Part shown: positions 54,821 to 63,990 of the stretch, in pieces
Position numbering within the stretch: the stretch's first letter is position 1
Layout of the letters: every line of letters starts with the position of its first letter
NCBI GenBank assembly: GCA_964423615.1
Contig: CAYRFQ010000024.1
Location: forward strand, 34,499 to 98,498
Length of the DNA stretch: 64,000 bases
Origin: CAYRFQ01 sp964423615
Lineage (GTDB): Bacteria; Planctomycetota; Planctomycetia; Gemmatales; Gemmataceae
Direction of reading: 5' to 3'
Notes under the pieces: generated by a model
Database searches by the model: none
Told to the model about the DNA's origin: nothing
What the model saw: the letters and a program-made list of their open reading frames with translations, nothing else
Translations under genes and position numbers: made by a program

Positions 54821-55499
54821 TTTCTTTGAGACTTCGCCCACAAAAGTTAGATTCCTCTGGTCCAAGTCGGTCAGGAATTTGCGTTTGGAACATAGCCTTC
54901 GCCAAAAGTCATCCATTCAAAACCGATGCTTGCCTCGATGCCTCGACAGATTTTCTCGAGCCCCAATTTCCACTTGGATCAATACATCGTGTCTTTGTCG
55001 ATGCCGACTTTTTCGCAGCATTCTCGATCCATACTCCACGATTGAGGCAGAAATAACTCGGTATCGATGAAGGTTTTATAGTCGCCCTTCCAAATCCCCA
55101 AATTGACAGTGACGATGCAGTTTTCTTTCGGAGTTCTCGACAGTATTGCCTTTGGACTCCGAAGGCCATTTTTCCCTTTTGACAGTGACTGTTTCATCAG
55201 TCAATCCAATCGTTCCCAAGTCCTGGGGATCGGGACACTCAGGCAATCTCAAAAGGACATGATCGGCCAGCGTTCGGCGTGACTTTTGGTAAGACCACAA
55301 GTGGTTATTGCGGAACTGTTGGAGTGTTTGCACAGCCACGCCGACGAAAAGAGCAATCGGCTCGCACGTCTTTCGAGGCAGTCTAGTCGGTGACGCCCAG
55401 CAATAACCAACCAACAAATCGAAAAGTTTGAGTGAAGACGCAACTGAACAAAAATTGATCGAGTTTCGGGTCCAGTTGTTTGATTTCTTCGACTGTCAT
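54795..55499 (-). pseudogene. Decayed IS701-family transposase, 3'-truncated
   Basis: Reading the minus strand with frame changes gives a continuous IS701-like sequence: TVEEIKQLDPKLDQFLFSC (start near 55499), then LPRKTCEPIALFVGVAVQTL and TIGLTDETVTVKRE in a second frame, then GVQRQYCRELRKKEN.., NCIVTVNLGIWKGDYKTFID, ELFLPQSWSMDRE, RSKWKLGLEKICRG and FEWMTFGEGY in further frames, ending with TDLDQRNLTFVGEV near 54800. At least three frame breaks and the loss of the 3' half make it non-functional. It fills most of the gap 54821-55581 and its truncated end touches the stop of the SDR-DUF2867 gene. Confidence 0.75.
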
Positions 55500-55581
55500 C
55501 GCGCAACTTCTGGAAAACGACTCTACAAGGGCAATTGCAGGAGTTAAGGAGCACCCCAAGGCAAGACCTCGCGCTGTAGTA

Positions 55582-56028
55582 CTAGGATGGTTTGTCAACC
55601 AGGCGACGCCGCGTAGCTGTTAAACGAAGGGCCAAAGCCATGGCCACACGGAGCACAAACTCCAGACCGAACTTCGGATCATCGTCGAACTGCTCCAGGA
55701 GTTTCCGCACATTCAAAGCCGCCACCCGGCACCTCGAAATGGCCCGTGCGGTCGCCGTCATTCGTCCCTGGCAAAGGATGGATGACCAGCCGAGTAAATC
55801 GCCCGAACCCAAGACTTGAATGGGAACCTTCCCAGCCTGTGTCTGGAAAGACAACTCCACTTCGCCTTCCAAAATGATGAATGTGTAGGAGCTCAGTTCG
55901 CGTTCTCGGAATATCGTTTCGTTCTCAAGAAACTCCCGTAACTCGGCTGCCACGGCTACTTTTTGAAGGTGTTCTGGATCCAGATCTTGGATCAACTGCA
56001 CCTGTTCGAATTCCTCCAGGAGTATCAT
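55582..56028 (-). CDS. Single cyclic-nucleotide-binding (CRP-like) domain protein
   Basis: 148 residues from the ATG at 56028, fixed by GGAGG 7 nt upstream. A cNMP-binding barrel is visible: LEDFEQ-like start, FLENETIFREREL, FIILEGEVELSF and VLGSGDLLGWSSILCQGRMTATARAISRCRVAALN, in the order of CRP. There is no DNA-binding helix-turn-helix; the protein ends after the barrel. It may modulate a partner. Downstream of phaR in the same direction, 81 nt away, so it could be part of PHA-locus control. Confidence 0.75.
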   Translation of the reverse strand: MILLEEFEQVQLIQDLDPEHLQKVAVAAELREFLENETIFRERELSSYTFIILEGEVELSFQTQAGKVPIQVLGSGDLLGWSSILCQGRMTATARAISRCRVAALNVRKLLEQFDDDPKFGLEFVLRVAMALALRLTATRRRLVDKPS

Positions 56029-56109
56029 ACTCGGTCCTCCGATGGGAGAGAGTTGTTCAAAAGAGACCACGCTAGACGGACGAAAGGAATCGTTACACGA
56101 CGGGCGATC

Positions 56110-56697
56110 TTATTCTTTTTTCTTCTTGCTCTTTTTCTTGGGAGTGGATTCTTGCTCAGGGGCCTCTGGTTCGGCCGACTGAGTTGAGGAAAGCTCGGCC
56201 AACCGTTTTTCTAACTCCACCAACTTCTCGGCCAACCGTTCCGTTTCCGATTCGGCTCCCTGAGGAATTCCTGGCAGTTCAGACGCCGGGACTGGAGAAA
56301 ATGCTTGCATCCACTGCATCGGAGGAACCGACAAAGGATTCAAGGGTGACGATTGAATCATGTTCAAGAACTTCAGGGATTGGTGGAAATAGTTTCGGAA
56401 TACTTCCAAAGCTAAATCGTTTGTTCGAATCATCCAGTGCAAGAATGATACTGGAAAGAGTTCCATCCGTTCCGGATGCTGATCCAGGATGATTTGAGTG
56501 AGAATGGCACGAGTTAGATCCTCGCCGCTTTTACTATCGAGGACTTGGATGGTTTGGCCATTTCGAATAAGTTCTTGAATATTCGAAAGGGTCGAATATC
56601 GACTCTCCTTGCGATTGTAGAGTCGGCGGTTGGGATACCGAATGATGGTCACAACATCCGACCCCGTCGATTCTTGTTGGTTGTTGTCACTAGCCAT
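56110..56697 (-). CDS. phaR: Polyhydroxyalkanoate synthesis repressor PhaR
   Basis: 195 residues from the ATG at 56697 (AAGAGAAG upstream). The PHB/PHA accumulation regulator DNA-binding domain is unmistakable: IIRYPNRRLYNRKESRYSTL and IQELIRNGQTIQVLDSKSGE, followed by the second domain LTRAILTQIILDQ. The C-terminus is a Glu/Pro/Lys-rich tail ending in a polylysine run. PhaR proteins bind both phasin-gene promoters and PHA granules, linking granule surface to transcription. The gene is divergent from a phasin-like gene, as expected for its main target. Confidence 0.9.
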   Translation of the reverse strand: MASDNNQQESTGSDVVTIIRYPNRRLYNRKESRYSTLSNIQELIRNGQTIQVLDSKSGEDLTRAILTQIILDQHPERMELFPVSFLHWMIRTNDLALEVFRNYFHQSLKFLNMIQSSPLNPLSVPPMQWMQAFSPVPASELPGIPQGAESETERLAEKLVELEKRLAELSSTQSAEPEAPEQESTPKKKSKKKKE

Positions 56698-56867
56698 TAC
56701 TTCTCTTCTTGCAGGTGGACAGAAAGGCAACAAGTGCTGTGCCAGCAAATGCTCATCGCTCGATTGTACCAGGTGAAAAAGGTCACACCACAGACGTCTT
56801 GTCTATGGACCATTTTTCCACAATTAGCCCCAACAATCGACCCACTTTTCAACGGCCAACTCTTTTT

Positions 56868-56877
56868 TGCAATTGCA
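56868..56877. promoter_or_regulatory. TGC-type palindrome in the phaR-phasin divergent region
   Basis: TGCAATTGCA, a perfect 10-bp palindrome followed by GCA, lies in the 330-nt gap 56698-57027. PhaR proteins of Paracoccus are reported to bind TGC/GCA-rich sites, so this is a candidate operator. The rest of the gap is unremarkable, with AGGAGG before the phasin start. Confidence 0.4.
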
Positions 56878-57027
56878 GCAAAACAGCTTGACTCCTCGTA
56901 GCTTTTTTCCGACGATGATAAATAGAGGACGCTTTTTAAGGGCATCCAAATTCCGCAAGAACTAGTCGGTCACTACAAACTTCAAGGAATTCCCAGTTTC
57001 AATTTTATCAACTTAGGAGGGACCAAG

Positions 57028-57435
57028 ATGTTTGATCAAGTCTATGAAAACATGCAGAGAGCAGCGAACACGACCCTGCAGATGCAGCAGGAAATGTTCA
57101 AACGTTGGCTCGACCTCTGGTCCAATCACGCACCACCGTCCGCACCTGGATTTGACCAATTTCAACAGTTCCAAGAGAACTGGGTCCGAACCACGAAGAA
57201 TCTGCTGCAACAGCAGCAACAGTCCCTCGAAAAGCAATTTCAGGCTGGCATGAAAAGCATCGAGACGGCTTTCGAAGCAGCCAAAGATACCGACCTCGAT
57301 GAGCTTCGCAAGAAGAACCTCGAACTCTGGAAGAAGAATTTCGACTGTCTGCAGTTGACCTACGAGACCCAATTGAAAGACATGCAAAATTTGGTCAATA
57401 AGTGGACAGAAATAATGACCAAAGGAGCCGCTTGA
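57028..57435 (+). CDS. Phasin-like PHA granule protein
   Basis: 135 residues, wholly helical, amphipathic and glutamine-rich (NLLQQQQQSLEKQFQAGMKS), with a Trp-rich start (RWLDLWSNHAPP) and a hydrophobic C-terminal helix (LVNKWTEIMTKG). There are no cysteines other than one and no enzymatic motif. The pattern and the position opposite phaR fit a small phasin that coats PHA granules. AGGAGG lies 7 nt before the ATG. Confidence 0.72.
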   Translation: MFDQVYENMQRAANTTLQMQQEMFKRWLDLWSNHAPPSAPGFDQFQQFQENWVRTTKNLLQQQQQSLEKQFQAGMKSIETAFEAAKDTDLDELRKKNLELWKKNFDCLQLTYETQLKDMQNLVNKWTEIMTKGAA

Positions 57436-57770
57436 ATACAATGAAACCAGAAGGACGTCACTGTTCCAAATCCAACAGCAACGTCCTCAGGAACCACGAG
57501 TCGATGATCGTCCCAGTGTGTCATTTTGGAACGTAGGCAAACTCAGAACCTGCCCTACGTTACGAGGCAAAACCGAACAGAAATCCATTCGTCGTTCCAA
57601 GATACTTGAGAAAAGACACCAAAACATTCGCCCATCAAACTCCAGAGACCCGACGAGAGATTCGGATGCTGCCTCAGGAGGATTCCTCCTCTCCGCCCAT
57701 TTCTCAGTGATCTCTGTCATGAAACCGGCATGTCCGACATCTTCAGGAGACCTTTTAGGAGAAATAATTC
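57436..57770. other. Intergenic region with an 8-bp inverted repeat
   Basis: 335 nt between the phasin-like gene and the thiolase gene. An exact inverted repeat, AACGTAGG (57530-57537) and CCTACGTT (57554-57561), has a 16-nt spacer and no T-run; it could be an operator or an RNA hairpin. AGGAG precedes the thiolase start by 9 nt. No gene is supportable here. Confidence 0.4.
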
Positions 57771-58949
57771 ATGGCAAGTGATGCATTCATCATTTCCGGC
57801 ATTCGTACCCCGATCGGCGCCATGGGTGGCGCACTAAGTGAGGTTCCCGCACCCGAGCTGGGCTCGACCAGTATTCAAAAAGCTCTTGAACTGGCTGGCG
57901 TCAAGCCCGAGTCCGTTTGTGAAGTCGTCATGGGCAACGTTGTCGGGGCCGGATTGGGTCAGAACCCAGCACGGCAAGCATCCATACGCGCCGGCTTGCC
58001 GGTTTCGGTCGGAGCTACCACCGTGAACAAGGTGTGTGGGTCCGGACTCAAAGCCGTCATGATGGGGACCCAAGCCATTCGCCTCGAAGAAGCCCAAATC
58101 GTCGTCGCAGGTGGAATGGAAAACATGTCCCGTGCTCCGTACTTGCTGACCAAAGCACGACAGGGATATCGCATGGGCAATGGCGAGTTAGTCGATGCGA
58201 TGATTCACGATGGCTTGTGGGACGTCTATGGTGACAAGCACATGGGCACCTACGGTGATCAATGTGCCGCCCAATGCAACCTGAGCAAACAAGACCAGGA
58301 TGACTTTGCCGTTCGCAGTCATACTCGAGCCCGGAAGGCTATTGCCGATGGTGTCTTCCAGAACGAAATCGTGCCGGTCGAAGTGAAGATGAGAAAGCAA
58401 ACCGTCACCGTAAGTGAGGACGAAGGGCCATCGAAGTTTAATGAAGAGAAACTTAGGAATCTGCGTCCCGCCTTTGGTGCTGAAGGAACGGTTTCCGCTG
58501 GAAATGCATCGAGCATTAATGACGGTGGGGCGGCTCTCGTTTTGGCCTCCCAACAGGCGTGCGAAAAACAGGGCTTGAAACCAATCGCTCGGGTGGTCGG
58601 TTACTGTACCTTCAGTCGAGAACCCGAATGGTTCACTTTGGCTCCGATCGGTTCCCTGCGAAAACTGTTCGAACAAACGGGTTGGTCCGTTGAAAATACC
58701 GATCTCTTCGAAATCAACGAAGCCTTCGCTGCGGTCACTATGGCGGCCGAGCAAGATTTGAAGATTCCCGCAGAGAAAGTCAACATTTACGGCGGTGCGG
58801 TGGCCCTGGGGCATCCCATCGGTTGCAGTGGCGCTCGCATTTTGGTGACGTTGCTCAACGGCTTGAAGCAAACCGGGGGCAAGCGTGGGATTGCTTCGTT
58901 GTGCATTGGTGGCGGCGAGGCGGTGGCTCTAGCCGTCGAGCTCACCTAG
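57771..58949 (+). CDS. phaA: Acetyl-CoA acetyltransferase (thiolase)
   Basis: 392 residues, the standard length. The active-site nucleophile Cys is in TTVNKVCGSGLKAVMMG, and the C-terminal His and Cys are in NIYGGAVALGHPIGCSGARI and IASLCIGGGEAVA. It condenses two acetyl-CoA to acetoacetyl-CoA (or cleaves it). Position beside phaR, a phasin-like gene and an acetoacetyl-CoA-reductase-like SDR supports the biosynthetic PhaA role. AGGAG lies 9 nt before the ATG. Confidence 0.88.
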   Translation: MASDAFIISGIRTPIGAMGGALSEVPAPELGSTSIQKALELAGVKPESVCEVVMGNVVGAGLGQNPARQASIRAGLPVSVGATTVNKVCGSGLKAVMMGTQAIRLEEAQIVVAGGMENMSRAPYLLTKARQGYRMGNGELVDAMIHDGLWDVYGDKHMGTYGDQCAAQCNLSKQDQDDFAVRSHTRARKAIADGVFQNEIVPVEVKMRKQTVTVSEDEGPSKFNEEKLRNLRPAFGAEGTVSAGNASSINDGGAALVLASQQACEKQGLKPIARVVGYCTFSREPEWFTLAPIGSLRKLFEQTGWSVENTDLFEINEAFAAVTMAAEQDLKIPAEKVNIYGGAVALGHPIGCSGARILVTLLNGLKQTGGKRGIASLCIGGGEAVALAVELT

Positions 58950-59143
58950 TCTTCTTTAGTTGTGCCTGGCACAACCGAACCATTTGGACGAATGTGTGAC
59001 TTCCGAACCCAAGGCCGCAGAGTCCTGGGTGGAAGGCAAACCGACCTTCCCGACTGACGTCCTCTCAGGTGTTCGGTCGAGTTTCGCAGAGAAAGTACTT
59101 GGTTTCCGATTTTTCAACAAGACAGACCCAAAAGGAAATGATC

Positions 59144-59932
59144 ATGGTCGAGACCTCAGCGGAATCCATCCCCATCCCCTCCTTCGATCTCACAGGAAAA
59201 ACGGCCTTTGTGACGGGTGCGTCACGCGGGATTGGAAAGGCCATCGCCTTGGCCCTGGCTCATCAAGGAGCCGATGTGGCCATTAGCTGCAACACGGGAA
59301 CAGAAGCCGCCCAACTCGTATGCGATGCTATTCGCGAGGTAGGACGGAAATCCGAAGTCTATTCCCACAGCGTTGCTGATGCTGACGAAGTCGAGAAGAT
59401 GCACGAAGAAATCATTCGCGATTTCGGCAAAGTCGACATCCTGGTGAATAATGCTGGCATCACCCAGGACAAATCGTTCAAAAAAATGACCAAGGAAATG
59501 TGGGACAACGTCGTCAACACGGATCTCACGGGCGTCTTTCTCGTGACAAAGCAGTTCATCGATGAGATGGCCGAACGCAAATGGGGACGTGTCATCAATA
59601 TCTCCAGCGTCATTGGAGAAGTGGGCAACTTCGGTCAAGCCAATTATGCGGCCGCCAAAGCCGCCTTGTTTGGTTTTTCGAAGGCTCTCGCGCGAGAGTA
59701 TGCTCGAAAAAATGTCACTGTCAATGCCGTAGCGCCCGGATTCATCAGAACCAGAATGACAGAAAACGTCCCGCAGGCGGGGCTCGACGCCGTGTTGGCC
59801 ATGACGCCTGTTGGTCGCCTCGGAGAACCGGAGGAAATTGCTGCTGGAGTGGTCTATTTGGCGTCCGAACCAGCCGCGTTCGTGACCGGTGCTGTCCTCG
59901 ACATTAACGGTGGCTTTGCCATGGTTCACTAA
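59144..59932 (+). CDS. Acetoacetyl-CoA/3-oxoacyl-ACP reductase (PhaB/FabG-like SDR)
   Basis: 262 residues from the ATG at 59144 (GGA 7 nt upstream; the ATG at 59138 is too close to it). A classical short-chain dehydrogenase: VTGASRGIGKAIAL, NNAGIT, catalytic Ser in VINISSVIGEVG, YAAAKAAL (Tyr-x3-Lys) and PGFIRTRMT. Either NADPH-dependent acetoacetyl-CoA reductase (PHA) or fatty-acid FabG; the sequence cannot separate them, but the thiolase upstream favours the first. No PHA synthase gene lies in the window. Confidence 0.82.
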   Translation: MVETSAESIPIPSFDLTGKTAFVTGASRGIGKAIALALAHQGADVAISCNTGTEAAQLVCDAIREVGRKSEVYSHSVADADEVEKMHEEIIRDFGKVDILVNNAGITQDKSFKKMTKEMWDNVVNTDLTGVFLVTKQFIDEMAERKWGRVINISSVIGEVGNFGQANYAAAKAALFGFSKALAREYARKNVTVNAVAPGFIRTRMTENVPQAGLDAVLAMTPVGRLGEPEEIAAGVVYLASEPAAFVTGAVLDINGGFAMVH

Positions 59933-60156
59933 GACGAAGAGGAATCGGTGGGGAAAAGGAGATTACGCTCGATTTCCTGAATACCCAAGCGGAGGTCGGA
60001 TCATCCGAAAAACGCTGGCCGTTCGAGTCAACATGGAAAGCAACCCGAACGGCCAGCCATCGCTGAGGAACAAATCACTCCAGTCGGGATGTCCTCTTCC
60101 TCGTCGGTGGGGGACACGCGTCTCAAAACGATTGCCTGTGTAGAAAGGGGTGATTC

Positions 60157-61212
60157 ATGACGATTCGTATCAACACTGTGGAGTTCGAAAACGAACCCAT
60201 CATTACGACCCTGCAACAACACATCTTGCACCAACAGAGGAAACATTCGCCTAACGCGACGGGAAGTTTCTCCTGGCTCCTCTCTGGAATCACGTTGGCA
60301 ACCAAAATGACCGAAGCGAGGGTAAGACGCGCTGGTTTGCTTGACGTTTTGGGGACTGTCGACACGGCCAATGTCCACGGAGAAACACAACAAAAACTCG
60401 ATATCTACGCGAACCAGGCTCTGATTCACTGCCTGGGAATCCGAGAGCATGTGGCCGTGGTCGCCTCGGAAGAAAATGATTCGGAAATTGTGTTCGATGG
60501 CCGATCCGGGGCGGGAAAGTACGTCGTGCTGTTCGATCCGTTGGATGGTTCTTCGAACATCGATGTCAATGTGAGTGTGGGAACGATCTTTTCCATTCTC
60601 GCCATGCCGGAGGGCATCACCAAAGACGACGACCTTGCGAAAACCGTCTTGCAACCAGGGGTAAAACAACTCGCAGCAGGTTATGTCGTCTATGGTTCGT
60701 CCACCATCTTGGTCTATACGTCCGGGCACGGTGTCCATGGATTTACGCTCGATCCAGCCATCGGAGCTTATGTCTTGAGCCACCCCGACATTCGGATGCC
60801 TCAACGCGGAAACATTTACTCGTGCAATGACGGCTACTGGGATTCCTTCCCAGAGGTTTATCGCCAGTACATCGAGCATCTACGGGGCGGTCATTCGGGC
60901 AGGCAGTACAGTCTGCGATATATCGGCTCGTTAGTTGCTGATTTTCATCGCAACTTGCTCAAAGGAGGAATTTTCCTCTACCCGCCCACCACCGACAATC
61001 CGGAAGGAAAATTGCGGTTGCTTTACGAAGCGAACCCCATGGCCTTCATTGCCGAACAGGCTGGTGGTCTGGCCATTGATGGACAATCACGAGTTCTAGA
61101 AATTTCCCCAACCGAATTGCACCAACGAACCCCATTGATTGTTGGCAGTCGAGAAGAGGTCGAATTGTTCCAAGAGATGACTCAACATCTCGAGAAATAC
61201 GCTGCGGTGTAA
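60157..61212 (+). CDS. fbp: Fructose-1,6-bisphosphatase, class I
   Basis: 351 residues. The metal-binding motifs are VVASEENDSEI and YVVLFDPLDGSSNIDVNVSVGTIFSI-type (read as VLFDPLDGSSNID), and the C-terminal phosphate-site block KLRLLYEANPMAFIAEQAGG is present. It hydrolyses fructose-1,6-bisphosphate in gluconeogenesis. AAAGGGG lies 6 nt before the ATG. It is 224 nt downstream of the reductase gene. Confidence 0.95.
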   Translation: MTIRINTVEFENEPIITTLQQHILHQQRKHSPNATGSFSWLLSGITLATKMTEARVRRAGLLDVLGTVDTANVHGETQQKLDIYANQALIHCLGIREHVAVVASEENDSEIVFDGRSGAGKYVVLFDPLDGSSNIDVNVSVGTIFSILAMPEGITKDDDLAKTVLQPGVKQLAAGYVVYGSSTILVYTSGHGVHGFTLDPAIGAYVLSHPDIRMPQRGNIYSCNDGYWDSFPEVYRQYIEHLRGGHSGRQYSLRYIGSLVADFHRNLLKGGIFLYPPTTDNPEGKLRLLYEANPMAFIAEQAGGLAIDGQSRVLEISPTELHQRTPLIVGSREEVELFQEMTQHLEKYAAV

Positions 61213-61534
61213 TCAGCATGGGATTTGGACTCTCCGATTTTTGACAACCCAAACCTATCCCCCTTCTCCCCGAGAACGGTCGATTGATTGAATCGAGTTT
61301 TTCGTGGTGGCTTGTGGTCGCTACGAAAAGCTCTTGGTTTTGCCAACCATCTATTCCTTGGCCATGCTTTCATCTCGCTCCCCATGGATTGCGGTGCTAC
61401 AAATCAACGAAATCCGTAAAGTCCGCCTGCGCTCGGCCGACAACTTCCTCGTATCTTGGGGGCCTGCTCCATGAAAATTCCGAACACTTCGAGCATAAAT
61501 CCGATTACGTCAACAAGGCAAAATACCAGTTTGA

Positions 61535-61800
61535 GTTCCCGCACACTTCGGCATCTGGACGAAGAGATACCGGCTCATTTTTTTCTATGAGTGCAAACTC
61601 CAAGGCGGTAACAGAACTCCCGCCGCCTGGGAACTCCATGACCTGAAAAACGATCCGTTCGAGATACAGAACCATTACGCCAATCCGGAGTACGCCAAAA
61701 CTGTAGCGGCCCTGTAGCAGCAACTTTGGACGACACTGCAAGCTCAACGAAACTGACCGGAACTCCCCCAAAGATCCAGGCGATCATTGATGCCCACAAG
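61535..61800 (+). pseudogene. C-terminal fragment of a sulfatase
   Basis: In one frame (61535-61756) the translation is VPAHFGIWTKRYRLIFFYEC then TPAAWELHDLKNDPFEIQNH and YANPEYAKTVAAL, a stop (TAG at 61715-61717), then QQLWTTLQAQRN. In a neighbouring frame PKIQAIIDAH continues to about 61800. This is the end of a formylglycine sulfatase of the planctomycete type, with a stop and a frameshift. No N-terminal part with the C/S-x-P-x-R site precedes it. The rest of the 895-nt gap 61213-62107 holds nothing I recognise. Confidence 0.75.
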
Positions 61801-62107
61801 AAGAGTCCTCGACAGAACGTCAACCGGCTCAGCCTTAACTCGAAAGCCAGCATGTTTATGAAAAGAGCCACTGTTGATTGCCTATCACGAAAATTGCCTC
61901 GTCCTTTTTTTGGAGAATGGTTACGATGATGGATGGAGTTGGATTGTCGAGATCAAAGCGATAATTCCAACAAGTTCTGGAATAGAGCAATCAATCTGCG
62001 CCAAACGAAAGGACTCATTTTCGATGGGCAACGCGGAATTTCGATTGCTGCCGGTCAGCCAGGAAGACTGTAGGTAAGCGGAACCCATTGTGAGGAAGGG
62101 ATCGTCA

Positions 62108-63796
62108 ATGAGATACGGAATTGGCCTGGCTTGGCTTTTGGCCTGGGGTGTTTCCGTTGGCACTGCCGCGGAAAACAAGGAGACACTTGAGAAAGCTGAC
62201 GAACACCTCCTCAAGATTGCCAAATTTTCTTCGACAGACACTCAAACCCTTCTGGAGTTTGTGAAAAAACGGACCCTAACGGAACATGAGAAGATCGAGA
62301 TTGGGGCTACGATTCAAAATCTCGGTGCCGATTCCTTTCGTGCCCGAACGGTGGCGACTCGAAAACTCATCTCGCGTGGTCCGGTGATCTCACGATTACT
62401 GAAAGAGGCCATTACCCATTCGGATTTGGAAATTTCCAACAGGGCCAAGAAGTGCCTTGACGCAATCGGCGAAAAGCGACCTCCTCACAACACTCCAGCA
62501 ACTGTGATACGACTCCTCGGTCGCCGTGCCCCCCTGGAAGCCACAGAAATCCTACTCCACCACGTGCCGTATGCCGAAAACCTGGATGTCATTCAGGAAA
62601 CCAAAACAGCTCTTGTGAAGATTGCGAAGTCGAACCCGAAAGCTCGCGAGATCCTGAAAAAAAACCTTAACCACTTCACCTCCGAGGTTCGTGCCGTCGC
62701 CGGTTTCGCCTACGTTTTGTCTAGTCGGAAAGTCGATCCCACAGTCGTGACACAACTTCGTTTGGATCGCTCCGCGTTAGTCCAAATGGAGGTCGGGAAA
62801 GCACTGGCTTACTCGGCCGATAAAACAGGTGTGCAAACTGTAATCCAATCTTTGTCCGGTCTAGATGACCTTAATGCTCTGCAAGCAGAAGATTGGCTCC
62901 ACCAAGTTGGCCAAGGACAGAGCCCACCAAAATTATTCGTCGGAAAGACGAAGGAGGAAAGGAAAGCTGCTCAGGATGTCTGGGCGAAATGGTGGTCGGA
63001 GAATCAAAAGAAGGTTCCGTTGAGTCAACTAAAACTTCCTGTGTCGACACGTGGTCCCACCGTGGTGATTTTCCTCGACAACAACAAAGTCCAAGAAATC
63101 GATGCGGGGAATCGGCTCGGTTGGAAACTGGAAAATCTTGGCTTCCCCCTTGACGTCGAGTTGTTGGACAACGGCCGAGTCTTGCTCACTGAGTATGAGA
63201 ATTCTCGAATCACTGAGCGAGACGAATCCGGGAAAATCGTTTGGTGGCAAAAGGTCGATCGACCAATTGCAGCACAACGTCTCACCAATGGGCATACCTT
63301 CATCGTCACAGACATGGCACTGTATGAATACGATACGAAGCAGCAACTGGTGTTTACGCATTCGTTGCCGAACCAAGAACGGATCTTGAAAGCCACAAAG
63401 AGACCCAACGGCGACATTGTTTGTCTGACCGAGCAGGCTCGAGTCGTCCGTTTGTCGGCTTCTGGTCGTGGTGTCGACATTCGAGACAAATTCGACGTGA
63501 AGCATAGCAAGCCATTGTTCGGTGGCAAGCTCTACTTCACTCCTGCCGGACGTGTTCTCATTCCCCACAACGCAGAGAACAAAGTCATCGAGTATGACCA
63601 CAAGGGGAACCCAGTGTGGGAACTAGACATTCAAGGCCCGGTTGCTGCTGTGCGGTTACCAAACGGAAACACACTGGTGACAACGATGGGAGATAACATG
63701 ACAGCGAGACCGACAGTCGAAGTCGACAGAGCGGGAAATCTGGTTTGGAAATATGGGTATCCTTCGGGTCGAGTGACTCGGGCACTCCGACGATGA
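62108..63796 (+). CDS. Exported HEAT-repeat plus PQQ/NHL-like propeller protein
   Basis: 562 residues from the ATG at 62108 (AGGAAGGG 7 nt upstream), followed by a signal peptide (MRYGIGLAWLLAWGVSVGTA). Residues about 40-300 are helical HEAT-like repeats (LISRGPVISRLLKEAITHSD and similar). Residues about 320-555 are a six- to seven-bladed propeller of the PQQ/NHL kind, with the repeated pattern LDNGRVLLTEYENSRITERD, LTNGHTFIV, RPNGDIVCL and LPNGNTLVTT. The combination is typical of exported planctomycete proteins of unknown role. A terminator-like hairpin follows the stop. Confidence 0.65.
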   Translation: MRYGIGLAWLLAWGVSVGTAAENKETLEKADEHLLKIAKFSSTDTQTLLEFVKKRTLTEHEKIEIGATIQNLGADSFRARTVATRKLISRGPVISRLLKEAITHSDLEISNRAKKCLDAIGEKRPPHNTPATVIRLLGRRAPLEATEILLHHVPYAENLDVIQETKTALVKIAKSNPKAREILKKNLNHFTSEVRAVAGFAYVLSSRKVDPTVVTQLRLDRSALVQMEVGKALAYSADKTGVQTVIQSLSGLDDLNALQAEDWLHQVGQGQSPPKLFVGKTKEERKAAQDVWAKWWSENQKKVPLSQLKLPVSTRGPTVVIFLDNNKVQEIDAGNRLGWKLENLGFPLDVELLDNGRVLLTEYENSRITERDESGKIVWWQKVDRPIAAQRLTNGHTFIVTDMALYEYDTKQQLVFTHSLPNQERILKATKRPNGDIVCLTEQARVVRLSASGRGVDIRDKFDVKHSKPLFGGKLYFTPAGRVLIPHNAENKVIEYDHKGNPVWELDIQGPVAAVRLPNGNTLVTTMGDNMTARPTVEVDRAGNLVWKYGYPSGRVTRALRR

Positions 63797-63803
63797 TGAC
63801 TTC

Positions 63804-63829
63804 GACACGTACCGAAGTGTCTTGTTTTT
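63804..63829 (+). terminator. Rho-independent terminator-like hairpin
   Basis: GACAC (63804-63808) and GTGTC (63817-63821) with an 8-nt loop, followed by TTGTTTTT. It stands 8 nt after the stop of the propeller gene. The 5-bp stem is short, so it is weak but well placed. Confidence 0.45.
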
Positions 63830-63904
63830 CCTGAAGAAAATGCCTTCTGGAGACTTGGAGAATCCGAGTCCGTGTAGTATAAATTAAATCTCCTCTTAGA
63901 TTAA

Positions 63905-63990
<86 letters not shown>

